Shown here piece by piece: positions 10,007 to 19,920 of a stretch of DNA of 64,000 nt. Source of the stretch: Datura wrightii (Eukaryota; Streptophyta; Magnoliopsida; Solanales; Solanaceae). A program made the translations under genes and the position numbers. Location of the stretch: assembly GCA_035772735.1 (NCBI GenBank), contig JASDFA010000007.1, forward strand, positions 142,723,001-142,787,000, written 5' to 3'. The stretch's first letter is position 1. Each line of letters opens with the position of its first letter. Below the pieces are notes generated by a model. That model saw only the letters and a program-made list of their open reading frames with translations, was not told where the DNA came from and did not search any database.

Positions 10007-12381
10007 TGTAACACCCCGAGACTTTTCTAGATCAAACTCAGATCTTGCAAGAAAAATCCAAAAGAAACCTGAAAAAATGCCTTAGAATGACTGAGACAAC
10101 AATTCATGGTCAGCTGCAATGACTTGTTGTGTCGGTCGTGGTCAATCCTGCTTGGTCCTTTGAAAACTCATGGGACATAGAATGACCCGTTGTGAGAAAG
10201 AACGAGTCGTCCTGTCACTCGTTGGTTACCTAGCTAAGAACTCCTTTTCCAGGACCCCATGACTCAACCAACAAGTCATCATTTGATACGACTTATGGTC
10301 CTGTCACTCGTTGGTTACCAATGAGTTGTTGTGTTCCCCGTCGTCAGGCCTCCCAGTTTTCTCGTCCAGTGACCACGAGAGGAACCAACAACCCGTTGGT
10401 TTATCTAACGAGTTGTGGTATCTCCTGTTGCCAAATCCAATGAAACCAAAACCCAGGAAATAGGACCAATGACTGGTCCCAATGAGTCGTGGTCCCAACC
10501 AACAACTCGTTGAATGAACTGTTGGTCCTCTGTCGGGCAATTTTTAAAATTTTATTCCAAGGTTATTTTCGTAACTTCCTAGTATTTTTATCTTAAAACC
10601 CTATCATTTTGACTAGTTTAGGAGGGATTTAAAGGGGTAGAATGACATTCCCCCTTCATTTTCACTCATTCCCTCAAATCTAAAGCGTAGAAACAATCAG
10701 GAAGCACAGAGCAGAGCTAGGGCATTCGTCTACTTTTTCTTAGAATTTCTCAAGGATTTTCTCAGGAATTCTTAACCAGGTATGTGGGAATTCAACAAGG
10801 GAATTCTTCTTCCCTTGTGTCCCTAAAATCCTTCTCTAAGTCTTCTATCAGTTACAGCCCTGTGGATTTGAAATGTAGAAAGTTTTCAGACAAATTTCTT
10901 TAAGATTTCAAGTGGAATATTACTCATGATATTAGCTACTTTATTATTCCTAATTTCTAGAAATTTTGTGAAATTAGCATCTAGTGGAATGATTTAGCCC
11001 TAGTTCTCAGTTCAGTAAAAGTAGAATATTGCGTGTTGAACTAGTTTTCCCTAAGCTTGATTCTATCAGTTTTGGGATTCCAATATTGTTAGTATATGTT
11101 GAAATCTCAGTCAGATGCATGTTAATCTAGTATCAGTCAAATTATTAGCATACTCAGTATTGTCCAAAAATGCCAATTGATCAGTTTGACTACAGTCATT
11201 TCTTGATATGTTAGTGGTGCCTCCCAATTATCAGTTATTAGACTTAGATATCATATTTTAGTTGTTCTTTAGATGGTTATGACACTTCTAGATAAGAAGC
11301 TCTGACTAGTCTTAGAACCCCCAACTTCACATTTCAGTTTGTTCTTTAGACGGTTACGACGCTTCTAGATAAGTAGCTCTGGCCAGTCTTAGGTCACCAG
11401 TTACAGAATTCGGTCTGATAATAATCTTAGGGTACTTCTGTATAGATATTCCTAACTTAGTCTTGGGCCTCAGTTTCGAGCTATCAGCTTAGTAGTTAGT
11501 CTAGGATTATACAGTGGGAGTAGGACTTAGCACTGAGTGGATCGAGTTCCAGCACACCTAGGTTCCTAGAACTACGTTGCCACCATAGGTTATCTTTATT
11601 GGCCTTATGGCCCCAGATTGTGATCACCCAATTCATGCCTTTATAACCTGGCAAGGTATATTGGGTTCTACCGATAGGGTGTATACATCATACTACACGT
11701 CTAGCTCACGTGGTTATATGTCGGTTATAGCCTCTCCCACTAGCCAGTACATTCTCAGTCTAGCTAAGCTTAGAATCAGTTTTATACAATTAGTTCAGAT
11801 TAGTATCTCAAATTTAGGGTATATCTTTGACCATCAGACAAGGTCATTTTAACCATTTCTGTTTATTCAGTTTTAGTATTTTAGTTGGTCATTGCATGTA
11901 ATTACAGTTTAATTATTTATTCTTTGTGTTATATTTTCTCCTATTTACTCAGTACATTCAAAGTACTGACACATACCTTCTATGTTGTATCATAGTACCG
12001 CAGGTTCTCAGTCTCAGCATCATTAGCAGATTTTCTCCAGGAGTTATCAACTGCACTAGTGGTGAGTCCTCATCTTTCAAGGATGATGTTTATTTTTCTT
12101 CAGTTATTTTCATACAGTTAGACTTTAGAGTTAGCTAGGGTCTTATCCCAGCAACTCATCAGATATAGATGGCTTTCAGATATATAGACTCAGACTTTCA
12201 GATTTGTTTTCCATATGTGTAAATTTTTATTAGTCATCTTTTCCTTAAACGGTTTTATTATTTAAGCTTTCGCTATGATCTACTCAAATTACAAGTGTTA
12301 TGATAGACCATGGGTTGACTCGGGGTTACTTGTGACTCTAAGTACCGTGTCACATCCAAGGTATAGACTTGGGTCATGACA
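10007..12381 (+). repeat. 5' LTR of gypsy chromovirus E1 (family G1)
   Basis: The LTR starts TGTAACACCCC and ends GTCATGACA, is 2375 bp long, and is followed by a primer binding site. It is the same family as the LTRs of the minus-strand element at 32804-42527. The first 500 bases hold many copies of an ACGASTCGT-like word (for example AACGAGTCGT at 10201-10210). A core with two GTAC words lies at about 11946-11990 and a GGTGAGTCCTCATC hairpin at about 12061-12085, both shared with other gypsy LTRs in the window. Confidence 0.85.
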
Positions 12382-12385
12382 AACT

Positions 12386-12397
12386 TGGTATCACAAC
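12386..12397 (+). other. Primer binding site of E1 (decayed)
   Basis: TGGTATCACAAC is a decayed form of TGGTATCAGAGC, complementary to initiator methionine tRNA. It lies 4 bases after the LTR, as in the minus-strand element. Confidence 0.75.
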
Positions 12398-12597
12398 ACT
12401 AGGTTTAGAGTATCCTAGGATGTATGAAAGTTGCATCAAGTAGAGTACTTTTTCATGAGTGTGAAGCGTGCCACACTTATGACGAAGAGGCTACGAGACG
12501 TTATTAGGAAAACTCCCTTTTGTTCATACTCTATATCATGCGTTGAAGTTTAATTCCAGAAATGTTCTCCTAACTCATGCTCTATTTCATTTCAGTG

Positions 12598-12868
12598 ATA
12601 TCAAGCCTCCAAGACGCAGTAACGAAAGAAGGGCCGACAATGCTAATCGACCTGTCCCACCAGCTCTAGCAGCCCTTCAGGACGAGCGAGTGTCCTTTGC
12701 AAAGCTCAATCCAGCTGCTCACACAGATAGTCACGAACCAGGTGAACCAGCAGATGGTTTTGGTTAACACTAATGGGTCCGCAGTTGCTACCCGAGTTCG
12801 AGACTTCACTCGGATGAACCCTCCAGCCTTTCATGGATTTAAGGTAGGAGAGGATCCACAGGCAAATT
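12598..12868 (+). pseudogene. Gypsy gag N-terminus of E1, truncated
   Basis: The text KPPRRSNERRADN matches the MPPRRRNERR start of the minus-strand element's gag, with the start ATG mutated to ATC. After a frameshift it continues with VRDFTRMNPPAFHG and VGEDPQ, the opening of the retrotransposon gag domain, and stops at about 12868, where unrelated LTR-like sequence begins. The remaining gag, protease, RT, RNase H and most of integrase are missing from this element. Confidence 0.75.
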
Positions 12869-14454
12869 GTTAGGCTCGTATCGAGAGGTCGTGTGTGAAG
12901 CGTGTGATTCTTGTAGCAAGTTATGGGTTGTTAGTGTGAATAAGATTAGGTGATGATATAGACAAGTGAATGAGGGATTGTAGTGGTTAAGGTCGATGAT
13001 TGTGATGATCTTTTGTTATATTCAAATTAGTGATCGTGTCGACCATGTCGATGGTACATGATGGTCGTGGTGATACTTGGGCTTATTTTTCCATGTCCCT
13101 TGATGTTAGTGGTAAGTAGAGTGGCTTGTGGGTTATTTTCAATTATTGGGGATAGATTAGTCAGGATGGTAACCCTTAGCTCGATTAGTGGCTCGTCGGT
13201 GGACGAATAGACATGAAAGAATAGTACTGTGTTGTAATAATTGATTGGTGGGGTTCGAGAGCCGGTTATGGGTTGTTTTAGCAGGTATTATCGTTGTTTT
13301 TTATTGTGATTGTTGTGATTGTGTTTTTTTTGTATTTGAGGCCTTGTGGATCATAGATACCTGATGCACGAGGGTTGTTCCGGCTAGGGGTAGAGCCCGA
13401 GGTGCCTTGTGGCTTGTGGATACCCGATGCACGAGAGTGTTTCCGGCTGAGGGGTTGAGCCCAAGGAGTGAAATGACCTACGGGGTTGAGAATGATGTCC
13501 TACGTAGTATCGAGTTGATACATGATTCGAGAGTGGTCCGACATGTCTGAGCCTTCCTAGGATCACGATTGGTTCTCCTAGATGGATTGAGCTCCGCTAA
13601 CTGTGCGCAACCCAGAGAGTGTCCGACAGTGCCTAATTGATGATGTTGATTACCTGGTGTTTACTTGTGATTTGTTTGGCATTATATTGTGGTTGTTGCT
13701 TGTGTTTTTTTTATCTGATAGCAGTGGATGCTAGATGTTGGCTGGTGTTAGCTGAGGCCATCGAGAGGTCTAGATGCGATGACAGGTGAGCTGGGTCAGC
13801 TAGGTGCAGTTGTATTGTTATTTACTTTTTGGACTTGCTTGACTTATGGGGGCCAGGTAGGTTTTATGTGTTTACTTAAGTTCAATTCTCCTTCTACGAT
13901 ATTTGGTATATTTGTTGACCTCTAATCTTAGTCTTCCAGTTGTTTCTGTCTTTCATGCTTAGTACATTATTGTATGGACGCCCTAGTCGGGGCGATGCAT
14001 TCATGCCTGCAGGTGATGGTGGGCTGTTAGATTAGGTTCTTTGTTGCTGAGTGGAGTTCCAGCTGAGTCGGTATGCTCCAGTTCTTTCGGAGTTTCCAGA
14101 GGTTGAGTTATAGGTAGTTCGAGGTCCTGTCCCGAGCAGTTGATTTCTACTATATTTTTAGAGGATCGTAGACATTAGTTGTGGGTGTAGTGTCATTGTT
14201 ATAGGCTAGGTGGTTCATGTTGTATAGTTGTTCTTCCATTCTGTGGCCTCGACGGCATATTGTATTTATTTTTTCTTGGTTGTTTAGGTGAGCCAGCTTC
14301 CGCTATAGTCTATCTTCTCATTCTGATTGTATAGTTGTTGTGTTGTTGAACCTAATTGGTTCTGGCTTTTGTTTTATATTTTGGGCGTCGCGTATGCTCA
14401 TATCAGGGGTGGCACCAGGTGCTAGTCACGTCTCCCTAGGCTTGGGGTGTGACA
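12869..14454 (+). repeat. LTR-like block (family G2-related) without matching flanks
   Basis: The block ends TTGGGGTGTGACA at 14454, very like the end of the solo LTR at 18292 (GTGGGGCGTGACA), and shares an AGAGGAT-GTAGA stretch with it. Its left edge at about 12869 follows gag sequence and its right edge abuts integrase sequence, so the flanks are not a target duplication. It may be a truncated LTR brought in by recombination, or a solo LTR in an element that then lost sequence. No coding sequence is recognised in it. GC content is higher than in the surrounding sequence. Confidence 0.5.
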
Positions 14455-15015
14455 TGACGCTACCCTGATAGGGCAAGACTCAGTTCATGAAGCTATGCAG
14501 AAGATGCAACTTATCAGGGAGAGGTTAAAAACAATGCAAAGCCGATAGAAATCCTATGTTGATGTGAGGAGAAGAGAGTTAGAGTTTGCAATAGATCATT
14601 GGGTTTACTTGAAAATTTCACCCATGAAGGGGGTGATGAGGTTTGGAAAGAAAGGAAAACTCAGTCCTAGATATGTAGGACCCTACATAATCCTGAAGCG
14701 AATTGGCAATGAGGCATATGAGTTAGAACTACCTCCAAAGTTAGCATCTGTGCACCCATTCTTCCATATATCACCATTAAAGAAGTACATGGGTGATCCA
14801 ACTTCAGCTGTGCCACTAGACAGTGTGGGAATAAAGATAGTCTCTCTTACGAAGAGGTCCCAGTTCAAATCCTTGACCGTCAGGGTCTTAAGCTGAGAAA
14901 CAAGAAAGTCGCTTCGGTGAAAGTATTGTGGAGGAACCAACTAGTTGAGGGACCCATATGGGAGGCAGGAGCAGACATGATGGCCAGATACCCTCACTTA
15001 TTCCCTTCTAGTTAA
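14455..15015 (+). pseudogene. Gypsy integrase C-terminus and chromodomain, element E1
   Basis: The frame resumes inside integrase with SVHEAMQKMQLIRERL, then DVRRRELEFAIDHWVYLK, the GPYIILKRIG strand region and a HPFFHISPLKKY block (to about 14790). After a frameshift near 14835 a chromodomain-like end follows (VKVLWRNQLVEGPIWEA to MMARYPHLF, stop near 15015). Chromodomains steer chromoviral integration by binding histone marks. The catalytic core is absent. The sequence is continuous with the 3' untranslated part before the solo LTR. Confidence 0.8.
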
Positions 15016-15045
15016 GTTCCAGCATTAGGTACTAAATCCCTCCTC

Positions 15046-15050
15046 AGTAC
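15046..15050. repeat. Target-site duplication AGTAC, left
   Basis: AGTAC also stands at 16188-16192. Removing the insert and one copy restores alignment with the 3' untranslated part of the minus-strand gypsy (near 35385-35400). Confidence 0.85.
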
Positions 15051-16187
15051 TGATGTCTCCCAAATTACACCTTGCAATTGAGATATAAAGCGGTTGATGT
15101 CAAATATAGAACCCAACAAAGGTTGATATCGATCCCACAGGAAATATGGAAAGAACTTGAGTTAATGTGATTAGCTATTACTATCGGATTACTTATTTCC
15201 TAGGGGGAAAGAAATAAAATAATAATAATAAACAAGAGTAAAGACTAATAGATGTTTAAATCAATTTCAGTTTGTATTCAATCAATAAATTGACTAGGAT
15301 TGTGTTCCCCATGACTTCATAACCACAAGTCTTTTACACTATGATCTATTCCGGTGTTTAACATGCAATATTGGTAAGTTAAGTTCACCTAAATGGTTGG
15401 TCCCCTATCTAGATGATTATCACCACACAACTTGGTCCATATATGGGTGTATGCTTAATTAACCCTTATCCTTTATATCGGATTAGCTATTCCCGGACAA
15501 GTTCAAGCTATTAGATGAGGGTTGATAGCCTCAAATCTTCACTGTTAATCCCATTTCCCATTCACTACCTCCTTTATCCGTTAAGTAAGAATAAGGCAAG
15601 TTCCAAAGTCAAGTAACGATTCGTTGGGTCTCCAAACGCATCGTGATCAATGAAAATCATCCGTGCTCAGCAGTAGGCCCAGTCGTGGTAACAGATCACC
15701 TAACGACTCGTCATGTTAGGGCACGAGTCGTTAGGCCTCTCTTGGTCTTGGCTCTCCGAAATTTCAGTGCACGTGACGTTTCCTGCCAGTGCTCTCCTAA
15801 TGAGTCGTCCTATCATCTGACAACTCGTTACGTCTTTCGTTGTCTTCACTAGGTATTTTTCAAAAATCCTCTTCCCAATCTTCACGACTGGCTTAACGAG
15901 TCGTTACCAGACGTAATGAGTCGTACCTTCTACCCGTTAAGTGCACTTCTTCTTCAACATTAAAACTTAATATTATCCCCACGAATTGTTCTATGAGACA
16001 ACAACTTGTGACGTGCCTAGCAACCTGCATTTTAGTCCTTTTATGCCTTACTTTTCCTATTTCTTGTTTCGGACCTGTTTTCCTACAACATTCAACACAA
16101 ATGCATCATATCTACATAAACATACCCAGAATGTGCATAGTTTCTTGGTTTTAAGTGTCGAAAGTGTCGTAAAATCATGACACATCA
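15051..16187 (+). repeat. Solo LTR (family G3) in gypsy E1
   Basis: This 1137-bp block runs from TGATGTCTCC to CACATCA, with short inverted ends TGATGT/ACATCA, and is flanked by AGTAC on both sides. No internal coding region is present, so it is a solo LTR left by recombination between the two LTRs of a complete element. The strand is assigned only from TG...CA. It carries several ACGACTCGT/ACGAGTCGT words (15702-15712, 15722-15732, around 15895 and 15920). Confidence 0.8.
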
Positions 16188-16402
16188 AGTACTCTATTCA
16201 GTCCCGTACTCATCAACTCTATTCAGATTTTCGATGTGCATTTTAGTTGCATCAGCTCTGTTAGCATGGTTAAGTCAGTTTGGAGTCTGTTACTCCTTCA
16301 GAACCAGCTCATAGTCTCAGTTTAGGAATTGCAACTCTTTTCCCTAGTTTTCCAGTAGTTTTAGTGTTCCTTCGAGAATGAACGATCCCAAGAGGGAGAT
16401 AT
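16188..16402 (+). other. 3' untranslated part and polypurine tract of E1
   Basis: This aligns with the minus-strand gypsy between chromodomain and 3' LTR. It ends in the polypurine tract AAGAGGGAGATAT (16390-16402), the primer for plus-strand DNA synthesis, immediately before TGTAACACC. Confidence 0.8.
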
Positions 16403-16715
16403 TGTAACACCCCAAAACTTTCCTAGATCAAATTCAGACCTTGCAAGAAAAATACAGAAAAAATTCCTCATACACGACTGAGACAACGAGTCGTGGTCAG
16501 CTCTATGACTCGTTGTGCCAGTCATGCTCAGTCTTGCTTGGTCCTTCGGGAAGCCACGGGACATAGAACGACCCATTGTGAGAAAGAACGAATCTTCCTA
16601 TCACTCATTGATTCCCCAGCTCAGAACTCCTTTTCCAAGACCCCACAACTCAACCAATGAATCATCATTTGATATAATGAGTCGTGGTGTAAGTCATTGG
16701 TTGAGGTCCCAAAAA
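16403..16715 (+). repeat. Truncated 3' LTR of E1
   Basis: The LTR begins TGTAACACCCCAAAAC and matches the start of the LTR at 10007 for about 310 bases, then breaks off and continues as protease-coding sequence of another element. More than 2 kb of the LTR is missing, which marks a recombination or deletion junction between elements E1 and E2. Confidence 0.75.
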
Positions 16716-16956
16716 CCCTCTTCAGTGAAAACAAGTGGTATCAACGACTTGTCAGAATCCTTCTCGTCTTCTACTCCAATAGGTGACTCAGTTATAGCTA
16801 GACGGGTGTATAGAAATTTCCCGATCTTGGTTCTCCATAAGGTCACCACAGCAGATCTGATAGAGTTAGCCATGACCAATTTCGATGTTATTCTCGGCAT
16901 GGATTGGTTGTATGCTTGTTATGCTTCCATTAATTGTAGTACCCAGTCAGTAGAGT
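16716..16956 (+). pseudogene. Gypsy aspartic protease remnant, element E2
   Basis: The reading frame carries VARRVYRN-like, TTADLIELAMTNFDVILG and MDWLYACYASINC, the conserved C-terminal half of chromoviral protease (ILGMDWL at about 16892-16912). The catalytic Asp-Gly part lies upstream and is missing at the junction with the truncated LTR. The frame is interrupted by the solo LTR 16962-18292 and resumes at 18298 as the protease-RT linker. Confidence 0.8.
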
Positions 16957-16961
16957 TCAGA
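16957..16961. repeat. Target-site duplication TCAGA, left
   Basis: TCAGA recurs at 18293-18297 directly after the LTR end. Taking out the insert restores an open gypsy frame. Confidence 0.9.
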
Positions 16962-18292
16962 TGTTACACCCCGTAAGTTCTTGACACTTAGTTGGCCTAC
17001 TCACATGTTGGTTAAAAATTTTATAATGCAATATGTGCGAGAAAAGGGCCCGGGGAGAGACTGGACAAGCGCCAAGTCGGAGCGTTGCAAGGCAAATACG
17101 ACTTATAAATCGCATTCGACAAATGCGACTTAAAGGCCCCAAGTATATAAGGCTACTACTTTGTTTTAAATCATTTTCCCTTTATATAATTTCCAGTAAA
17201 CGAACAGAAATAGAGGGGAACAAAGGGTTTGATTAAATTTCCTTCTGTTTACGTCGTCAAACGCAGTCCAAACTCAAATTAACTTCGAGTAACGAAGTAT
17301 AAAGCTGCAGGGACCATTCCTGCGGAGTTAGTTTCGCAAAATTCGGCCGGCGAATCGTCGTCACGCCGAGCCAAGGTAAGTGGAATTGCATACCCAGGGG
17401 GCCAGTAGGATGCTCATAGTTATTAGGTGGATGGTATGACCTGGGTAGGTGTATATAGATTATGTGCTGGTTGGTACCTTACGGCTTATGGGGGCTGGTA
17501 AGGGTCTTGTATGCCATGTTATCAGGTATGACTCTTACTCTCTTCAGTAAAGTTACGCTCTTTTTAGTCAGTCTTATCCCGTCTCCTATTACTTCAGTCT
17601 CTACCAATATTAATGTTTGCTTTCAGTTATTTTCAGTTATTGCTTTGCATACTCAGTACCAGTGGTTTTGACGCTCGTTTTGGTGTGTTGCATTACTTTC
17701 TCGTCGGTACTCAGAGATGAGGAGAAGATCCCTCGTAGTTCCAGCCAGTATACAAAGTCTTCAGCTCCTATCATCCGGAGCTTGACAGCTAAAGGCTTAC
17801 TTCCCTTTTTGTTTATACAGTATGGGTAGGTCGGGGCTCTGTCCCCACCATCTTATTATTCTTAGAGGATTGCAGATTGTATATTTCCTGTGTTTAGTTG
17901 TACCGATCGTGTGGGGCTGTGTGTATGTTTTTAGTTTGCATGTGATGGTTGTGTGGGGCCTTGTTCAGTTGTCACTTGGTGACCTTGTTGGTCACAGATC
18001 AGTTTAGCGCTTGATTCTACTTTTCAGTGATAACTAGTCAGCACGGTGGCCTTGTCAGCCCGTATAGGTTCCCTTATGTTCAGTTGTTCTGGGTAGTTGT
18101 TATATTCCTACAAGTGGCTATAGGCATTGTCGGTCGTAGGCTATATTTACAACCGTTATATAGCCCGTTGTCTTCATAAATCCAGAATTATAGTCAGCCT
18201 GGCACTAGAAGTGCTTAGGCTCAGTAGGCCAGCAGTCCAGGTCCTAGGAGGGCACTAGGTGATAGTTATGCCTCCCAAGGTGGGGCGTGACA
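16962..18292 (+). repeat. Solo LTR (family G2) inserted in protease of E2
   Basis: This 1331-bp block runs from TGTTACACCCC to GGGCGTGACA between TCAGA repeats. No internal element sequence is present. Insertion interrupts the E2 polyprotein exactly, showing it came after E2 and that E2 was readable across the site at the time. Confidence 0.9.
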
Positions 18293-18297
18293 TCAGA

Positions 18298-18860
18298 TTC
18301 TCGGGTGAGCCAGTCTTAGAATGGAAGGGTAGTTCATTTGTGCCTGTAGGTTACTTCATTTCCTACCTCAAGGCTAGAAAGATTATTTTTAAGGGTTGCA
18401 TGTATCATTTGGTTAGGGTCAAGGATGTTGAGTCTGAGAACCCGACTATCCAGTCAGTTCCAGTAGTATGTGAGTATCCAGAGGTCTTTCCGGATGATTT
18501 GCCAGGTATTCCTCCCGAGCGAGAGATTGACTTTGGTATTGACCTCCTTTCCAATACGCAGCCTATATCTATTCCTTCCAACAGGATGTCTCTAGCTGAG
18601 CTAAAAGAGTTGAAGGATCAGTTAAAGGATATGCTAGATAAGGATTTCATTAGACCGAGCCAGTCTCCATGGGGTGCACCAATATTATTTGTTCAGAAGA
18701 AAGATGGTTCCCTTCGTATGTGTATTAATTATCGACAATTGAACAAAGTCACTGTCAAGAATAGGTATCCCTTACCCAGGATCGATGATTTGTTCGATCA
18801 GCTTCAGGGTGCTAAGTGTTTCTCGAAGATTGATCTTAGATATGGGTATCATTAGCTCAG
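18298..18860 (+). pseudogene. Gypsy protease-RT linker and RT N-terminal half, element E2
   Basis: An open stretch encodes FSGEPVLEWKGSSF, then PEVFPDDLPGIPPEREIDF, PSQSPWGAPILFVQKKDGS, MCINYRQLNKVTVKNRYPLP and FSKIDLRYGYH. These are the fingers and motif A of Ty3/gypsy reverse transcriptase, with the first catalytic Asp (KIDLR) present. It ends in a stop after RYGYH and the sequence jumps to integrase. The FIDD catalytic box, thumb, RNase H and most of integrase are deleted, so E2 is a deletion derivative. Confidence 0.9.
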
Positions 18861-19675
18861 AACTCAGTTTAAGCTAAGCATAACTTTTCATCCTCAAACG
18901 GACGGCCAAGCTGAATGAACAATTCAGACTCCTGAGGATATGTTGAGGGCTGTATTATGGATTTTAAAGGTAGTTGGGATGATCATTTTCCCCTGATCGA
19001 GTTTGCTTATAATAACAGTGACCACTCTAGTATCCAAATGGCACCATTTGAGGCTCTCTACGGGCAAAGGTGCAGATCTCCCACTGGATGGCTCGAGGTT
19101 GGTGAGACAGCTATGGTAGGACTAGATTCAGTTCATGAGGCAATGGTGAAGGTTCAGTTGATAAGGGACTGGTTGAAAACCACTCAGAGTTGTCAAAAAT
19201 CGTATGCGGATGTGAGAAGAAGAGAATTGGAGTTTGATGTAGAGGACTGGGTATTTCTAAAGGTATCTCCCATGAAGGGAGTCATGCATTTCGGAAAGAA
19301 AGGTAAACTCATTCCCCGCTATATTGGCCCCAACGGGTTGTGAGAAGAGTTGGTAAGGTGGTGTATGAGTAGGATTTGCCTTCAGAATTAGCTTCAGTTC
19401 ATCCCGTGTTCCATGTATCACTTTTGAAGAAGTGCTTGGGTAATCCAACCTTGGTAGTTCCGGTAGACAGTGTTTGTGTGAAAGACAGCCTCAGTTATGA
19501 AGAAATTCCGATTGAAATTTTGGATCGACAAATTCAAAGGTTGAGGAACAAAGAGGCAGCTTCAGTTAAGGTTTAATGGAGGAATCAGCACGTTGAAGGA
19601 GCTACGTGGGAGGCCGAAACGAACATGATGGCTAGATACCCACATTTATTCCCTACCGGCTCAGTTTCGACTTGA
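18861..19675 (+). pseudogene. Gypsy integrase C-terminus and chromodomain, element E2
   Basis: It starts at FHPQTDGQAE, the last part of the integrase core, and continues with IEFAYNNSDHSSIQMAPFE, the DVRRRELEFDVEDWVFLK block, and then, after shifts, VHPVFHVSLLKKCLGNPT and a chromodomain-like end (WRNQHVEGATWEAE to MMARYPHLFP). The catalytic Asp-Asp-Glu residues are upstream of the deletion. It matches 36106-35430 on the minus strand and 14455-15015 in E1. Confidence 0.85.
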
Positions 19676-19907
19676 GGTATCAGTTTTTTCCCTAATTCTC
19701 TAATCAATTTCCACGTTCAGTTCATGTGCGCAAGTTTTAATTATGTTATGATAAATGTATGTGATGCCTGAATTTAGTTCAGCTATGTGGTTCTTTTCGG
19801 AGGTAGTCATTCCGGGGAATTTTGATTAAAATAATCAGTATTGGAGTATGATAATTGCTTTGTTTCTATTTTCTGCTTGTTTCTAACATTCGAGGATGAA
19901 TGTTCCC

Positions 19908-19920
19908 AAGAGGGAGATAT
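19908..19920 (+). other. Polypurine tract of E2
   Basis: AAGAGGGAGATAT immediately before the LTR start TGTTATACC, identical to the tract of E1. Confidence 0.85.

Noticed and set aside
10304..10540. Open frames inside gypsy LTRs (for example 10304-10540, 15643-15885, 34183-34497, 44739-44999)
   Set aside because: They lie in LTRs, are not conserved between LTR pairs, and arise from the ACGASTCGT-rich sequence.
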